Below are positions 43,556-53,135 of a DNA stretch of 64,000 nucleotides, piece by piece. Source of the stretch: Thiobacillus sp. (GTDB taxonomy: Bacteria; Pseudomonadota; Gammaproteobacteria; Burkholderiales; Thiobacillaceae); the NCBI GenBank assembly GCA_024235835.1, contig JACKLQ010000002.1, positions 1,111,501 through 1,175,500 on the forward strand, read 5' to 3'. A model generated the notes under the pieces. That model was not told where the DNA came from and did not search any database. It saw only the letters and a list, made by a program, of their open reading frames with translations. How positions within the stretch are numbered: position 1 is the first letter of the stretch; each line of letters starts with the position of its first letter. The position numbers and the translations under genes were made by a program.

Positions 43556-43999
43556 TCAATGCTCGCCCTTAGTCTTGCGGATGCCCGCGACCCGGTTGCC
43601 CTGCTTCTGCGGCCCGCCCATGGGGAAGATGTCGTGCAGGTAGCGGTTGTTGCCCCTTTCCGGACCCCACACTTCACGGAAATACCGGATCATGTCGCGC
43701 ACCTGGGCCTGCACGCCGTGGCGCTCGTAGTAGTCGCGGATGAAGCGGATGACTTCCCAGTGTTCGTGGGTGAGCGTCAGCCCTTCCCTTCCCGCCTGGG
43801 CCTGGGCGAAGCCCGGGCTCCATTCGTCCATGTTCAGGATGTAACCCTCCGGGTCGGTGAGGATTTCCTTGCCATCCACCGTTACGGACCTGGTGTAGAT
43901 GGCGTAGGGGTTGGTGCTGTCCATGGCCTCCTCGAGGTAGTTGCCCTTGGGGGTCTGCAACGGGGTTTTGTTGGAAATGGGGTTTTGCGTCATGGTCAT
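43556..43999 (-). CDS. DsrC/TusE-like protein lacking the conserved cysteines
   Basis: A 147-residue protein with the DsrC fold landmarks: VDGKEILTDPEGYILNMDEW, LTLTHEHWEVIRFIRDYYER and MIRYFREVWGPERGNNRYLH. The C-terminal arm reads GGPQKQGNRVAGIRKTKGEH, where DsrC and TusE end in a Cys. There is no cysteine in the whole protein, so it cannot carry sulfur as DsrC does. Cys-less members are thought to be regulatory (RspA type). It is transcribed divergently from a LysR gene and leads into the NarK-like gene. Confidence 0.85.
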   Translation of the reverse strand: MTMTQNPISNKTPLQTPKGNYLEEAMDSTNPYAIYTRSVTVDGKEILTDPEGYILNMDEWSPGFAQAQAGREGLTLTHEHWEVIRFIRDYYERHGVQAQVRDMIRYFREVWGPERGNNRYLHDIFPMGGPQKQGNRVAGIRKTKGEH

Positions 44000-44039
44000 T
44001 TCGTCGCTCCTGGTTGCGTCAAGGATTACCTGACAAATT

Positions 44040-44049
44040 CATGACGTCA
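44040..44049. promoter_or_regulatory. CATGACGTCA motif upstream of the DsrC-like gene
   Basis: CATGACGTCA, with the palindrome TGACGTCA inside, lies 41 bp before the DsrC-like start. The identical ten bases occur in the enhancer pair at 30763-30772. No -24/-12 promoter is visible near it, so a link to the sulfur activator is only a possibility. Confidence 0.35.
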
Positions 44050-44081
44050 GGCTATTTCCACCCCCTTCCATCTGGCAAACG

Positions 44082-44102
44082 ATATTAATTGAACTCTAAT
44101 AT
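44082..44102. promoter_or_regulatory. LysR-type operator in the divergent promoter region
   Basis: ATATTA (44082-44087) and TAATAT (44097-44102) are perfect inverted arms around 9 bases, containing the T-N11-A core of LysR-type sites. It lies 31 bp before the LysR start and 82 bp before the divergent DsrC-like gene, as expected for an autoregulated divergent pair. Confidence 0.7.
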
Positions 44103-44133
44103 TCGTTTTCTTGATGTATAGGGCCTGTCACCC

Positions 44134-45042
44134 ATGGATATCGAATTCGCCCGGACCTTTCTCGCCGTGGCCGCCGCCGGCAATTTCGTCGGCGCGGCCC
44201 AGCGCCTCCATGTCACCCAGTCCACGGTGAGCATGCGTATCCAGGCCCTGGAGAGCCGGCTTGGCGCCTCGCTGTTCGAGAGGGGACGGGGTGGCGCCCA
44301 TCTCACCCCCGCCGGACGGCGCTTCCTGCGTCACGCCAACACCCTGGTGCGCACCCTGGAACAGGCGCGCCACGAGGTGGGCTTGCCGGCGGGCTTCAGG
44401 GGCAGCCTCACCCTGCGTGGCCGCATAGCCCTGTGGGACGGTTTCCTGCCCCAGTGGGTGGCGCGCATGCGGGCCACCCATCCGGACATCTCCCTGCACC
44501 TGGAGGTGGGCTTCGAGGACGACATCATGCGGGGCCTGGTGCAGGGCACGGTGGATGTGGGCGTGCTGTACACGCCGGAAAACCGGCCGGGCCTGGGCAT
44601 CGAACGCCTGTTCGAGGAAAAACTGGTGTTGGTGGCGACAGACCCGGCCCGACCCTGGCCGGACCCGGGTTATATCCACATGGACTGGGGAGTCGAATTC
44701 CACGCCCAGTTCGGCACCGCCTTCCCCGATCTGGCCCCCCCGGCCATCACCGCCAACATCGGCTGGCTGGTGATGCAGCAAATCCTGCACTGCGGGGGCA
44801 GCGGCTACTTCCCCTGGCGCATCACCCGCGAACTGGTGGAGGCGGGGGAATTGTGGCTGATGGAAGATCGGCCGGCTTTCACGCTGCCGGCCTACATGGT
44901 GTTTCCCATGGGGCGGAGCGAGGACACGCTCTCGGCGGCCCTGGACGCGTTGCGTGACCTGGGCGCCGAGGAGCGGTCGCGCGGCGACGATGCGGCGCCT
45001 ACAGCGACACCACCAGCATCAGCAGCAGGGCCCAGGCGATGA
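44134..45042 (+). CDS. LysR-family transcriptional regulator
   Basis: A 302-residue regulator. The N-terminal winged helix-turn-helix contains GNFVGAAQRLHVTQSTVSMR and IQALESRLGASLFERGRGG; the substrate-binding domain follows (LRGRIALWDGFLPQWVARMR, VQGTVDVGVLYTPENRPG). It is divergent from the DsrC-like/NarK-like operon and so likely controls it. The effector is unknown. Confidence 0.92.
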   Translation: MDIEFARTFLAVAAAGNFVGAAQRLHVTQSTVSMRIQALESRLGASLFERGRGGAHLTPAGRRFLRHANTLVRTLEQARHEVGLPAGFRGSLTLRGRIALWDGFLPQWVARMRATHPDISLHLEVGFEDDIMRGLVQGTVDVGVLYTPENRPGLGIERLFEEKLVLVATDPARPWPDPGYIHMDWGVEFHAQFGTAFPDLAPPAITANIGWLVMQQILHCGGSGYFPWRITRELVEAGELWLMEDRPAFTLPAYMVFPMGRSEDTLSAALDALRDLGAEERSRGDDAAPTATPPASAAGPRR

Positions 45043-45128
45043 GGCCGGCGCCGATCACCGTCCGCACGATGCTCGCCGCGGTCATGTCTTCACGGGTGTG
45101 GCACAAGCCTTCTATGCCGTGGTAGATG

Positions 45129-45520
45129 ATGCCGCTGGACAAGGCCGACTACGTTCGCCTGGCCCGCTTCCGCCATCGCCAGCGCCGGTTCCTGCGTGTC
45201 AGTGAGCGCATCTGCCAGGACCAGGGCCTCACCCCCCGCAATACCATTTGCTGCTGCATGTGCGCGGCAACCCTGAGCGGGACTGGGCCAGCATCGGCGA
45301 ACTGGCCGAGCGCCTCCAGGCCCAGCACCATGGCGTGGTGACCCTGATCGACCGATGTGAAAGGCTCGGTCTGGTGGAGCGCCGGCCCGGGCTCCTGGAC
45401 CGGCGGGTGGTGGAGATCCATCTGCTGCCGGCCGGCGAAGAGAGGCTGGACCGCGTCGCCCGGCTGCACCAGGACGAGCTGTATCAGCTGCTGCGGGAAT
45501 TCGCCGTGGCGGAAGGCTGA
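45129..45520 (+). pseudogene. MarR-family regulator with a frameshift at a C tract
   Basis: The first part (PLDKADYVRLARFRHRQRRF, ICQDQGLTP) and the second (LLLHVRGNPERDWASIGELA, LQAQHHGVVTLIDRCERLGL, RRPGLLDRRVVEIHLLPAG) are one MarR protein in two frames. The break is at CCCCCC, 45232-45237; one base is missing or extra for GLTPQQYHLLLHV. It may be a true mutation, a phase-variable tract or a sequencing error. The 3' end overlaps the molybdopterin oxidoreductase gene by 37 bp. Confidence 0.82.
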
Positions 45521-47838
45521 GCCTCGCCCGACGCCGGCCGGACCTCGCAGGGGAAATGGCGCAGGCAGTTCGATCCCGCCACCGGGTCGAAGCACTCCCC
45601 GTCCATGAGCCGGTTGGCGTCGCCAGCGCCATCCGGGTACTGCCACCAGCCGTATTGGGCGCACACCACGTCCGGGGCCAGGTAGGTGTCCAGGCGGGCG
45701 CGGGCGCGCATGGCACCCAGGCGGGTCGCCACCTGGACCCAGTCGCCTTCGGCAATGCCCCGGGCCGCCGCCGTGCCCGGGTGCAGTTCCACCAGCGGCT
45801 CCGGCATGCGCCGGCGCAGGGAAGGCAGGTGGCGCTGCTGGCTGTGGCAGTACTGGGGCCACTTGGCGGTGGTCAGGATGAGCGGGTAGCGCGGGTCCGG
45901 CGGAAAGCCGGCGGGGAGGGCGTCCGCCAGCGGGTCCAGGCCAGCCTCTGCCAGGCGCGCGCTATGAAATTCGAAGCGGCCGCCGGGGGTGGCGAAGCCG
46001 TGCTCTCGGTACTTGCAATAGCGTGTCTTGAGCGGCAGGGCGAGACCGCCGGGGGCAGCGCGCAGCGCCTCGGGCGTCAGGCCGGTGGGGGCCAGGGTGG
46101 CCGCCAGGGCGGCTTCCGGATCGCCGCCGAAGAAGCGGTCCGCCAGGCCCAGGTGCCGGGCCAGCTCGAACACGATCCAGGTGTCCGGGCGGCTCTCGCC
46201 CCGGGGCGGCACGAAGGCGGGGCGCAACTGGACGTGCGCTTCGGCCGCCGCGCCGACCTGGAAGCCGGCCTGGAGCCCTTCCCTTTCCCAGGCGCTACAG
46301 ACCGGCAGCAGCAGGTCGGCGTGGCGGGCGGTCGGGGTCTCCACCAATTCGGCGAGGGCGAAGAAGTCCAGCTTGCGCAAGGCCTCGTCGCACAGCGGCG
46401 TGTTCGGCTTGGAGAGCAGGAAGTTGCCGCCGAAGGACACGAAGGCGCGCACCGGATAGGGCTGATCGTCGACGATGGCGCGGAACAGGTCCCGGGTGGT
46501 GATCCAGCCCTTCTGCGGCGGTCCGTGGGGCCGCTCGGCGTGGCCCAGGGTGAGGCGCCGGGTGGCGGGGTCCACCCAGTCGAAGCCGGCCACGTCGGCG
46601 ACCGGCGGTCTGGTGAACCAGACGTTGCCGCCCGGCGCGTCCAGGCAGCCGGTGAGGCCGTAGAGGGCGGCGATCGAACGACCGGTCTGGGTGGCGTTGC
46701 CGTGTTGGCAGGTACCGGTCCAGGTGAACAGGGACAGGGGCAGGCTGCCAGCGATCAGGTCCGCCGCCTTCGCCACCTGGTCGGCCGGGATGCCGGTCAC
46801 CGCCTCGACCCGCGCCGCCGGCCAGGCGGCGCAGCGTTCGGCGAGGCGGTCGAACACCGGCCGGCAGGCGACCGGACCGGCCGGCGTGGCGATCCGGAAA
46901 CGCCCCGTCAGGGCGAGCCGACCGGCCACGCCGGCATTGGGCGGCCGGGCCGGACAGGCCAGCGGGGCGGCCGCCACCACGTCCCAGGCCAGGGGACGGC
47001 CGGCATCGCCGCCCGGCCGCAGGTCGGCCTCGGTCAGCACGCGGCCATCCGTCTCCGCCACCAGGAAGGGGGCGTCGCTCCAGCGGACGAGGAATTCCCG
47101 GTCGAAGCGGCCCGAGTCGATGAGGACATGGGCCAGGCCCAGGGCCAGGGCGGCGTCGGTGCCGGGTTTTGGCCGCAGCCAGAGGTCGGCGCCCGCCGCC
47201 AGGCCGGCCCGGCGCGGGTCCACCACGATCAGCTTCGCGCCGCGCTGGCGCGCCCGCTTGACCGCCGTGGCCTGGGACAACCAGGAAGTGGCCGGGTTGA
47301 AACCCCAAAGCAGGATGCATCCGGTGTTCTCGTAGTCCGGCATGCCGATGCCGCCACCCCAGGTGTAGGCCGGGGCGAAGTCCTTGTGCCAGTTGCAGTT
47401 CTCGGTGGCGAACACCAGGTTGGGGCTGGCGCAGGCGTGGGCGAGGCGGTGGATCCAGGCGAAGCTGTCCGCCACCGCCGTGCCGCTCGGAGTGGCGACG
47501 CCGAAGGCCAGGGCCTGGGGACCGTCCGCCATGGCGGCGCGCATCTTGTCAGCCATCAGGTCCAGGGCCGCGTCCCAGGAGAGGGGCTGCCAGCCCGGAT
47601 CGGGGTCGCCCTTGGGCCGGGTGCGGACCAGGGGCCGCAGGATGCGTTCCGGGGCGTAGACCGATTCCGGCGCGGTCCGGGCCTTGACGCACAGGGCCTG
47701 GCCGGTCGGGTGGCCGGGGTCGGGGTCGATCCGGGTCAGCACGCCGTCCTCCACCCGGCCTACGCAGCCGCAGCGGGAGACGCACAGGGCGCAGTAGCCC
47801 CGGCGCAGTTCGATGCTCACGCCCGGCGCCCCGGACAT
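45484..47838 (-). CDS. Cytoplasmic molybdopterin oxidoreductase
   Basis: About 784 residues without a twin-arginine signal. An N-terminal 4Fe-4S motif (GYCALCVSRCGCVGRVEDG and GQALCVKA) is followed by MopB domains; ATENCNWHKDFAPAY probably supplies the Mo-Cys. SLFTWTGTCQHGNATQTGRS and LLPVCSAWEREGLQAGFQVG also fit. The C-terminal MGD-binding domain includes KWPQYCHSQQRHLPSLRRRM. It resembles assimilatory nitrate/thiosulfate reductase-like MopB proteins, but the substrate is unclear. It starts 7 bp after a TauD-like dioxygenase gene, so the two likely form a pathway. Confidence 0.85.
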   Translation of the reverse strand: MSGAPGVSIELRRGYCALCVSRCGCVGRVEDGVLTRIDPDPGHPTGQALCVKARTAPESVYAPERILRPLVRTRPKGDPDPGWQPLSWDAALDLMADKMRAAMADGPQALAFGVATPSGTAVADSFAWIHRLAHACASPNLVFATENCNWHKDFAPAYTWGGGIGMPDYENTGCILLWGFNPATSWLSQATAVKRARQRGAKLIVVDPRRAGLAAGADLWLRPKPGTDAALALGLAHVLIDSGRFDREFLVRWSDAPFLVAETDGRVLTEADLRPGGDAGRPLAWDVVAAAPLACPARPPNAGVAGRLALTGRFRIATPAGPVACRPVFDRLAERCAAWPAARVEAVTGIPADQVAKAADLIAGSLPLSLFTWTGTCQHGNATQTGRSIAALYGLTGCLDAPGGNVWFTRPPVADVAGFDWVDPATRRLTLGHAERPHGPPQKGWITTRDLFRAIVDDQPYPVRAFVSFGGNFLLSKPNTPLCDEALRKLDFFALAELVETPTARHADLLLPVCSAWEREGLQAGFQVGAAAEAHVQLRPAFVPPRGESRPDTWIVFELARHLGLADRFFGGDPEAALAATLAPTGLTPEALRAAPGGLALPLKTRYCKYREHGFATPGGRFEFHSARLAEAGLDPLADALPAGFPPDPRYPLILTTAKWPQYCHSQQRHLPSLRRRMPEPLVELHPGTAAARGIAEGDWVQVATRLGAMRARARLDTYLAPDVVCAQYGWWQYPDGAGDANRLMDGECFDPVAGSNCLRHFPCEVRPASGEAQPSATANSRSS

Positions 47839-47845
47839 CGTGGCG

Positions 47846-48769
47846 TTACAGGCCGTAGACCTCGGCCACGTCGGTGCCCGCCAGGCGGTCGAAATAGCGG
47901 GCGCGGTAGTAGTGGCGCTTGTGGCCGGCGTCATCGGTGAAGGCGGCGCGGTCGTGCAGCACGTTGTTGCTCACCAGGCCCATGCCGGATTCCAGGCGGC
48001 CGCGGTAGAGGTAGGGCGAGCCGCCGTCGAACAGCCCTTGCAGGCAGGCCAGGGCCTCCCGGCTGAGCGGGTCGTCGGCCCAGATGACGTTGTTGACGCG
48101 GATGGTGTAGCGCATGTGCAGGTTGCCGGCCGGGGTGATGCCGAACACCGGGCCGGCTTCTTCTTGCCGGGCCACCGTGCCACCCTCGTCGATGCGCGCC
48201 GGGATGGTCATGGCCTTGGGCGCCATGAGGGCGCGGATGTAATCCGGGTTCTTTTCGCGCAGGAGGATATAGGCGATCTCATGATCCATCAGGGCGTTCT
48301 CGCCGCCGCTGGCGGCCTGCTGCACCACATGCAGGTTGAGGGCGTGGATCTGCTTGGCCGCGGTGTTGTAGTAGCCGTCGGTGTGCCAGTTGATGGCGCG
48401 GTTGGTGTAGGGGATGTAGTGCTGGCGGACGCCCTCGTCCCGAACCGTCAGCGAGGTGAGGCCGGTTTCGTCGGCCAGCCAGTTCTTGTTGATGTCCTGC
48501 AAGCCGAAGCGGCGCCCGAGGGAGAGGGGGATCTCCGGGTCCGGGTCGGCGCCGGTCTTGCCGGCGTAGAGCGCCATGTTGGCCTTGCGGCAGCGCGCCA
48601 GCAGGGCGTCGTGCTCGCGCTGGCTGAGTTTGCGGGGGTCGTCGATCTCCACCACCAGGTCGGCGGGGTAGTCCTTCAGCTTGGCGTCGCGCCAGCGCTG
48701 ATAGAGGGCGTTGTCGTCGAGGTCGAAGGGGCTGGGAATGGCTCTGGATTGCTGCAGCGGCTGGTTCAT
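47846..48769 (-). CDS. TauD/TfdA-type Fe(II)/2-oxoglutarate dioxygenase
   Basis: About 307 residues. The iron site is visible as the HxD pair in RAINWHTDGYYN and the distal His in SNNVLHDRAAF, followed by the 2-oxoglutarate Arg in HYYRARYFD. Family proteins hydroxylate sulfonates, herbicides or amino acids; the substrate here is unknown. The frame runs upstream to 48847, but MNQPLQQS at 48769 is the better start. It is 7 bp upstream of the molybdopterin oxidoreductase. Confidence 0.88.
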   Translation of the reverse strand: MNQPLQQSRAIPSPFDLDDNALYQRWRDAKLKDYPADLVVEIDDPRKLSQREHDALLARCRKANMALYAGKTGADPDPEIPLSLGRRFGLQDINKNWLADETGLTSLTVRDEGVRQHYIPYTNRAINWHTDGYYNTAAKQIHALNLHVVQQAASGGENALMDHEIAYILLREKNPDYIRALMAPKAMTIPARIDEGGTVARQEEAGPVFGITPAGNLHMRYTIRVNNVIWADDPLSREALACLQGLFDGGSPYLYRGRLESGMGLVSNNVLHDRAAFTDDAGHKRHYYRARYFDRLAGTDVAEVYGL

Positions 48770-48924
48770 GGGCGGACTCCGGCGAAGGGATGGATGCGAG
48801 GCGGTTTGCCAGCCCGGCAGTCTAGGGGCTCGCCCTGGCGCGCTCATTGATCAAGGACAAGCGCCGCCGCTCGCCTTGGGCGTGCATCCGCCCGTGACCG
48901 GCGAGCGCCGGCCGCGGGTTGACA

Positions 48925-49185
48925 TCAATCAACCCGGCGCACGTGGGCGGCGGCGCCGGGGCGTGGCGTCAGGCTCGCCAGCCTGTCCGTGCTTCCCGTG
49001 CCGTACAGGGCGGCCTGGATGGCATCGGCCAGGGCGTCTTCCTCGGCCAGGGCCGGACGGATCGCCTGAACGGCGGGTTCGCGCACCAGGTCTCGTTCGA
49101 AGCTCAATTGCAGGGGATCCTGGTTATCGGCGGCGGTGGCCAGGGCGGGCAGAAGGGCGGCAGTGAGGGCAAGGATGAGTTTCAT
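48925..49185 (-). CDS. Small exported protein behind a sigma54 promoter
   Basis: An 86-residue protein with signal peptide MKLILALTAALLPALATAAD. The mature part is mostly helical and acidic (DPLQLSFERDLVREPAVQAI, LAEEDALADAIQAALYGTG) without cysteines. I do not recognise it. A strong -24/-12 promoter lies about 50 bp upstream. It is 155 bp before tauD-like gene and may head that operon. Confidence 0.68.
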   Translation of the reverse strand: MKLILALTAALLPALATAADNQDPLQLSFERDLVREPAVQAIRPALAEEDALADAIQAALYGTGSTDRLASLTPRPGAAAHVRRVD

Positions 49186-49232
49186 GCGGGGTCTCCGGTA
49201 AGAAAACAATGGGTGAACAGGCAAGGCTGACT

Positions 49233-49249
49233 AAGCACGTACCGTGCCA
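49233..49249 (-). promoter_or_regulatory. Sigma54 (-24/-12) promoter of the small exported protein
   Basis: On the minus strand TGGCACG-GTAC-GTGCTT matches the RpoN consensus except for G in place of the first T of TTGC; GG and GC are spaced correctly. The predicted start is near 49223, about 38 bases before the ATG at 49185. The neighbouring divergent gene is a sigma54 activator, which strengthens the call. Confidence 0.8.
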
Positions 49250-49308
49250 TCCATGAATCCCCCCTGATTCAGCCGCTTGCGGCCCCAACCAACGGGTTGA
49301 AGGTGTCC

Positions 49309-49346
49309 ACATTGAACGTTAACATTGCGTTCGCTTTAACACATTG
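49309..49346. repeat. Three ACATTG direct repeats, putative activator sites
   Basis: ACATTG occurs at 49309, 49322 and 49341 (spacings 13 and 19 bp), each with a TGTC, GAACG or GACAC context, just before the divergent activator gene. They are about 60-100 bp upstream of the minus-strand -24/-12 promoter, a normal enhancer distance. An outer GTGTC/GACAC inverted pair flanks the set. Confidence 0.5.
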
Positions 49347-49356
49347 ACACCCCCGA

Positions 49357-50721
<1,365 letters not shown>

Positions 50722-50727
50722 ACAGGT

Positions 50728-51177
50728 TCAGGGCGTGTCCGGCCGCCAGCCCGGATGGTCGAAGTAGACAGGGTATCGCGCCAGGGCCGCACGAACCCCG
50801 GCCAGACCGGCGGTTGCGGTCTCGGGCCTGGCCATGGCCTCGGCGCCCGCCAGCAGCTCGCCGATCAGGGCATGGAGCACGGTATCCGCCCTGGGCTCCA
50901 GGCGGCAGTTCGCCACCAGGGCGGCCACCTCCCCGTGGATGGCCTCGGCGGTCCGGCCGGGGTCGCCGGGTGCCGCCACCAGGGCCTGGATGCGCGTCAT
51001 GCCTTGGCGCAGCTCGGCGTCGGTGGCCCATTTGCGGCCGTCGTCCAGGCTCAGGGCGGCGTGCCCGGCGTGGTCCGCGTGGCCGGCCGGCCCGCCATGC
51101 AGGTGCCACCCGGCGTAGACCGCCAGAACTGTGCCGAGCACGGCCACGAGAATCAGGGAACGTTTGAATGGCGTCAT
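50728..51177 (-). CDS. Exported conserved protein (DnrO-like)
   Basis: A 149-residue protein with signal segment RSLILVAVLGTVLAVYAGW. A His-rich stretch (GHADHAGHAA) is followed by LDDGRKWATDAELRQGMTRI and ANCRLEPRADTVLHALIGEL. The pattern DGxKWxTDxxLRxGM recalls small periplasmic proteins annotated DnrO in other proteobacteria; the function is unknown. It may bind metal through the His stretch. It is 21 bp after the amidotransferase gene. Confidence 0.65.
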   Translation of the reverse strand: MTPFKRSLILVAVLGTVLAVYAGWHLHGGPAGHADHAGHAALSLDDGRKWATDAELRQGMTRIQALVAAPGDPGRTAEAIHGEVAALVANCRLEPRADTVLHALIGELLAGAEAMARPETATAGLAGVRAALARYPVYFDHPGWRPDTP

Positions 51178-51198
51178 GGTGCGATCCTCTCCGCCCGC

Positions 51199-51906
51199 CT
51201 ACCAGGACAGCTGTTCCAGCCAGTCGGCCAGAAGGCCCGCGCTGGCTGCACGCAGGCCCGGCCCGAGCGCCTGGCTGCGCGCCCGCAGGGCGGGGATGTC
51301 GATGCCGGCGGCGGAGAGCTCGCCAGTGTGGCCGATCAGCCATTGCTCGATGCGGCGGCTGTCGGCCTCGGCGTGGAATTGCAGGGCCAGGGCGTTGCGC
51401 CCCAGGGCGAAGGCCTGGTTTGCGTAGACATCGGTGCTGGCAAGCAGGGTGGCGCCCGCGGGCAGGTCGAAGGTGTCGCCGTGCCAGTGCAGCACCGGCA
51501 GGCCGTCGAGGCGTCCGAGACAGGAGGCGTGGCCGGCCTCGGTCAGGCGCACCCCGCCCCAGCCGAGCTCCTTGCGCCCGCCCGGGTAGACCCGCGCCCC
51601 CAGGGCGGCGGCCATGAGCTGGGCGCCCAGGCAGATGCCCAGGGTGGGCCGGCCTGCGGCCAGGCGTTCCTTCAGCGCGGCCAGCTCGGTTTCCAGGAAG
51701 GGATAGCGGTCGGTCTCGTAGACGCCGATGGGGCCGCCCAGCACCACGGCCAGGTCGGCGTCGCGCAGGGGCGCAGCGAGATCCTCGAGGCCGGCCTCGT
51801 GGTAGCGGAGGGTCCAGTCCGGTCCGGACAGGGGCTCGGCGAACAGGCCCAGGTCCTCGAAGGCCAGGTGGCGGATGATTTCGACGCGGCGGGGGGTGGC
51901 TTGCAT
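51199..51906 (-). CDS. Class I glutamine amidotransferase
   Basis: A 235-residue protein of the GMP-synthase-like amidotransferase group. The nucleophile elbow is LGICLGAQLMAAALGA (catalytic Cys) and the catalytic His is in LALQFHAEAD. The oxyanion region is VVLGGPIGVYETD. It may hydrolyse glutamine for an unknown synthetase. It lies 44 bp downstream of the radical SAM gene, likely in the same transcript. Confidence 0.9.
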   Translation of the reverse strand: MQATPRRVEIIRHLAFEDLGLFAEPLSGPDWTLRYHEAGLEDLAAPLRDADLAVVLGGPIGVYETDRYPFLETELAALKERLAAGRPTLGICLGAQLMAAALGARVYPGGRKELGWGGVRLTEAGHASCLGRLDGLPVLHWHGDTFDLPAGATLLASTDVYANQAFALGRNALALQFHAEADSRRIEQWLIGHTGELSAAGIDIPALRARSQALGPGLRAASAGLLADWLEQLSW

Positions 51907-51950
51907 GGGTGCGCTCCTATTCGGGTGTTGCGGGCGTTTTGCTGCGTCCT

Positions 51951-53132
51951 TCAGGGCATGATTTCCACATATTCATAGACCTCCGCGCCCAGCAGCCGCT
52001 GGCGCGCCGGCACGGAAAGGTTCGCGAACCAGGCGTGGGGGTCGTGGCGGTCAATCTCTCGCCCCATGAAGCGGATCAGCTCGCAGATCGGCTCCACCAC
52101 GTTGGCGCGGTAGCGCAGGTCGTTCTTCACGTAGCCCAGCCAGAGGTTCTTCATGCAGTTGCGGCGGCACCAGGAGAAGGCCTCGCAGCCTTCGCAGGGC
52201 ATCTCCGGCGTGGGCTGCAAGGGGCTCCGCTTCAGCCAGTTGCCCTGGATCTCGCCCATCTGCATGGCGTGGGCGTACATCATGTCCGGGCAGGGGTAGA
52301 TCTGGCCGTTGGGCATGACGTTGATCAGGTGGGTGGAGACGCGGCACTGGGTGAGGCCGGCGTACAACTCGCGGCCGCGGTTGGGCAGCACCTTGTTGCG
52401 CACGATGCCCATGATCGGCACCAGTGGGTAGAGGCGGTCGCCGCGCGCGAAGAAGCGGTCGATCAGCTTGACCAGCACGGCCTTGCGCTTTTCCACCGCA
52501 TCGCCGCCGTACATCTCGTCGGCGACGAACTGCCAGTAGACGTAGTCGATGGCCTCGATGGCGCTGGCCAGTTCGTCGAGCTCCTCGAAGGTGGTGTCGG
52601 CGTTGCCCCAGGTGACCCGCGCGGTGATCGTGCCGCCGACGCGCTCGTGGACGTGGTTCAGGTTGCGGATGACCTGGCGCCAGATGCCGCGCCCCCGGTA
52701 GCCGTCGGTGATGGCCTCGCCGCCGTCGATGGAGACCAGGATGTTGGAGAGCTTCGCCAGAACCCAGCCCGGCAGGTCGTCGAGCAGCGTGCCGTTGGTC
52801 TGGAGCTGGTAGCGGAATGCCGGGAAGCGGGCCATCACCGCCCGCATCATGTCCTGGTTCAGGGTCGGCTCGCCGCCGTAGAAGGTGACGTAGATCTCCT
52901 TGCCCTTCAGGTGGCTGTCGATGAAGGCGGCGAGTTGGTCGATGTCGTAGCCGAGTTCGGTCTGCGAGCCGAGCACCTCGCCCACCCCCAGCGAGCAGTA
53001 GGTGCACTTGAGGTTGCACTTGAGAGTGGTGAGCAGTTGCAGCTCAACGCGGTCGCCGACGATGGGGTCGGGGTCGGAAACGGGGGCGGTAATGGGGACG
53101 GACGGCGCGAAATGGATGGTTTGGGTGGACAT
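51951..53132 (-). CDS. Radical SAM/SPASM peptide-maturase-like enzyme
   Basis: A 393-residue radical SAM protein. The 4Fe-4S/SAM motif is CNLKCTYCSLG, preceded by VELQLLTTL. YVTFYGGEPTLNQDMM and LVSIDGGEAI are standard core motifs. The C-terminal SPASM part has Cys at GLTQCRVSTHL, GQIYPCPDMM, and in CEGCEAFSWCRRNC, enough for two more clusters. Such enzymes usually modify ribosomal peptides or act as quinohemoprotein maturases. A 50-codon frame ends 3 bp before its ATG and may be the substrate. Confidence 0.88.
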   Translation of the reverse strand: MSTQTIHFAPSVPITAPVSDPDPIVGDRVELQLLTTLKCNLKCTYCSLGVGEVLGSQTELGYDIDQLAAFIDSHLKGKEIYVTFYGGEPTLNQDMMRAVMARFPAFRYQLQTNGTLLDDLPGWVLAKLSNILVSIDGGEAITDGYRGRGIWRQVIRNLNHVHERVGGTITARVTWGNADTTFEELDELASAIEAIDYVYWQFVADEMYGGDAVEKRKAVLVKLIDRFFARGDRLYPLVPIMGIVRNKVLPNRGRELYAGLTQCRVSTHLINVMPNGQIYPCPDMMYAHAMQMGEIQGNWLKRSPLQPTPEMPCEGCEAFSWCRRNCMKNLWLGYVKNDLRYRANVVEPICELIRFMGREIDRHDPHAWFANLSVPARQRLLGAEVYEYVEIMP

Positions 53133-53135
53133 GCC

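Noticed and set aside
44000..44110. Sigma54 promoter before the DsrC-like gene
   Set aside because: No GG-N10-GC arrangement is present on the minus strand; the nearest candidate has an 11-base spacer.
44999..45085. Minus-strand frame with a hydrophobic run (ASIVRTVIGAGLIAWALLLM) at the end of the LysR gene
   Set aside because: Only 28 codons from its ATG, overlapping the LysR coding end, with no clear ribosome site; it may be a remnant but cannot be supported as a gene.
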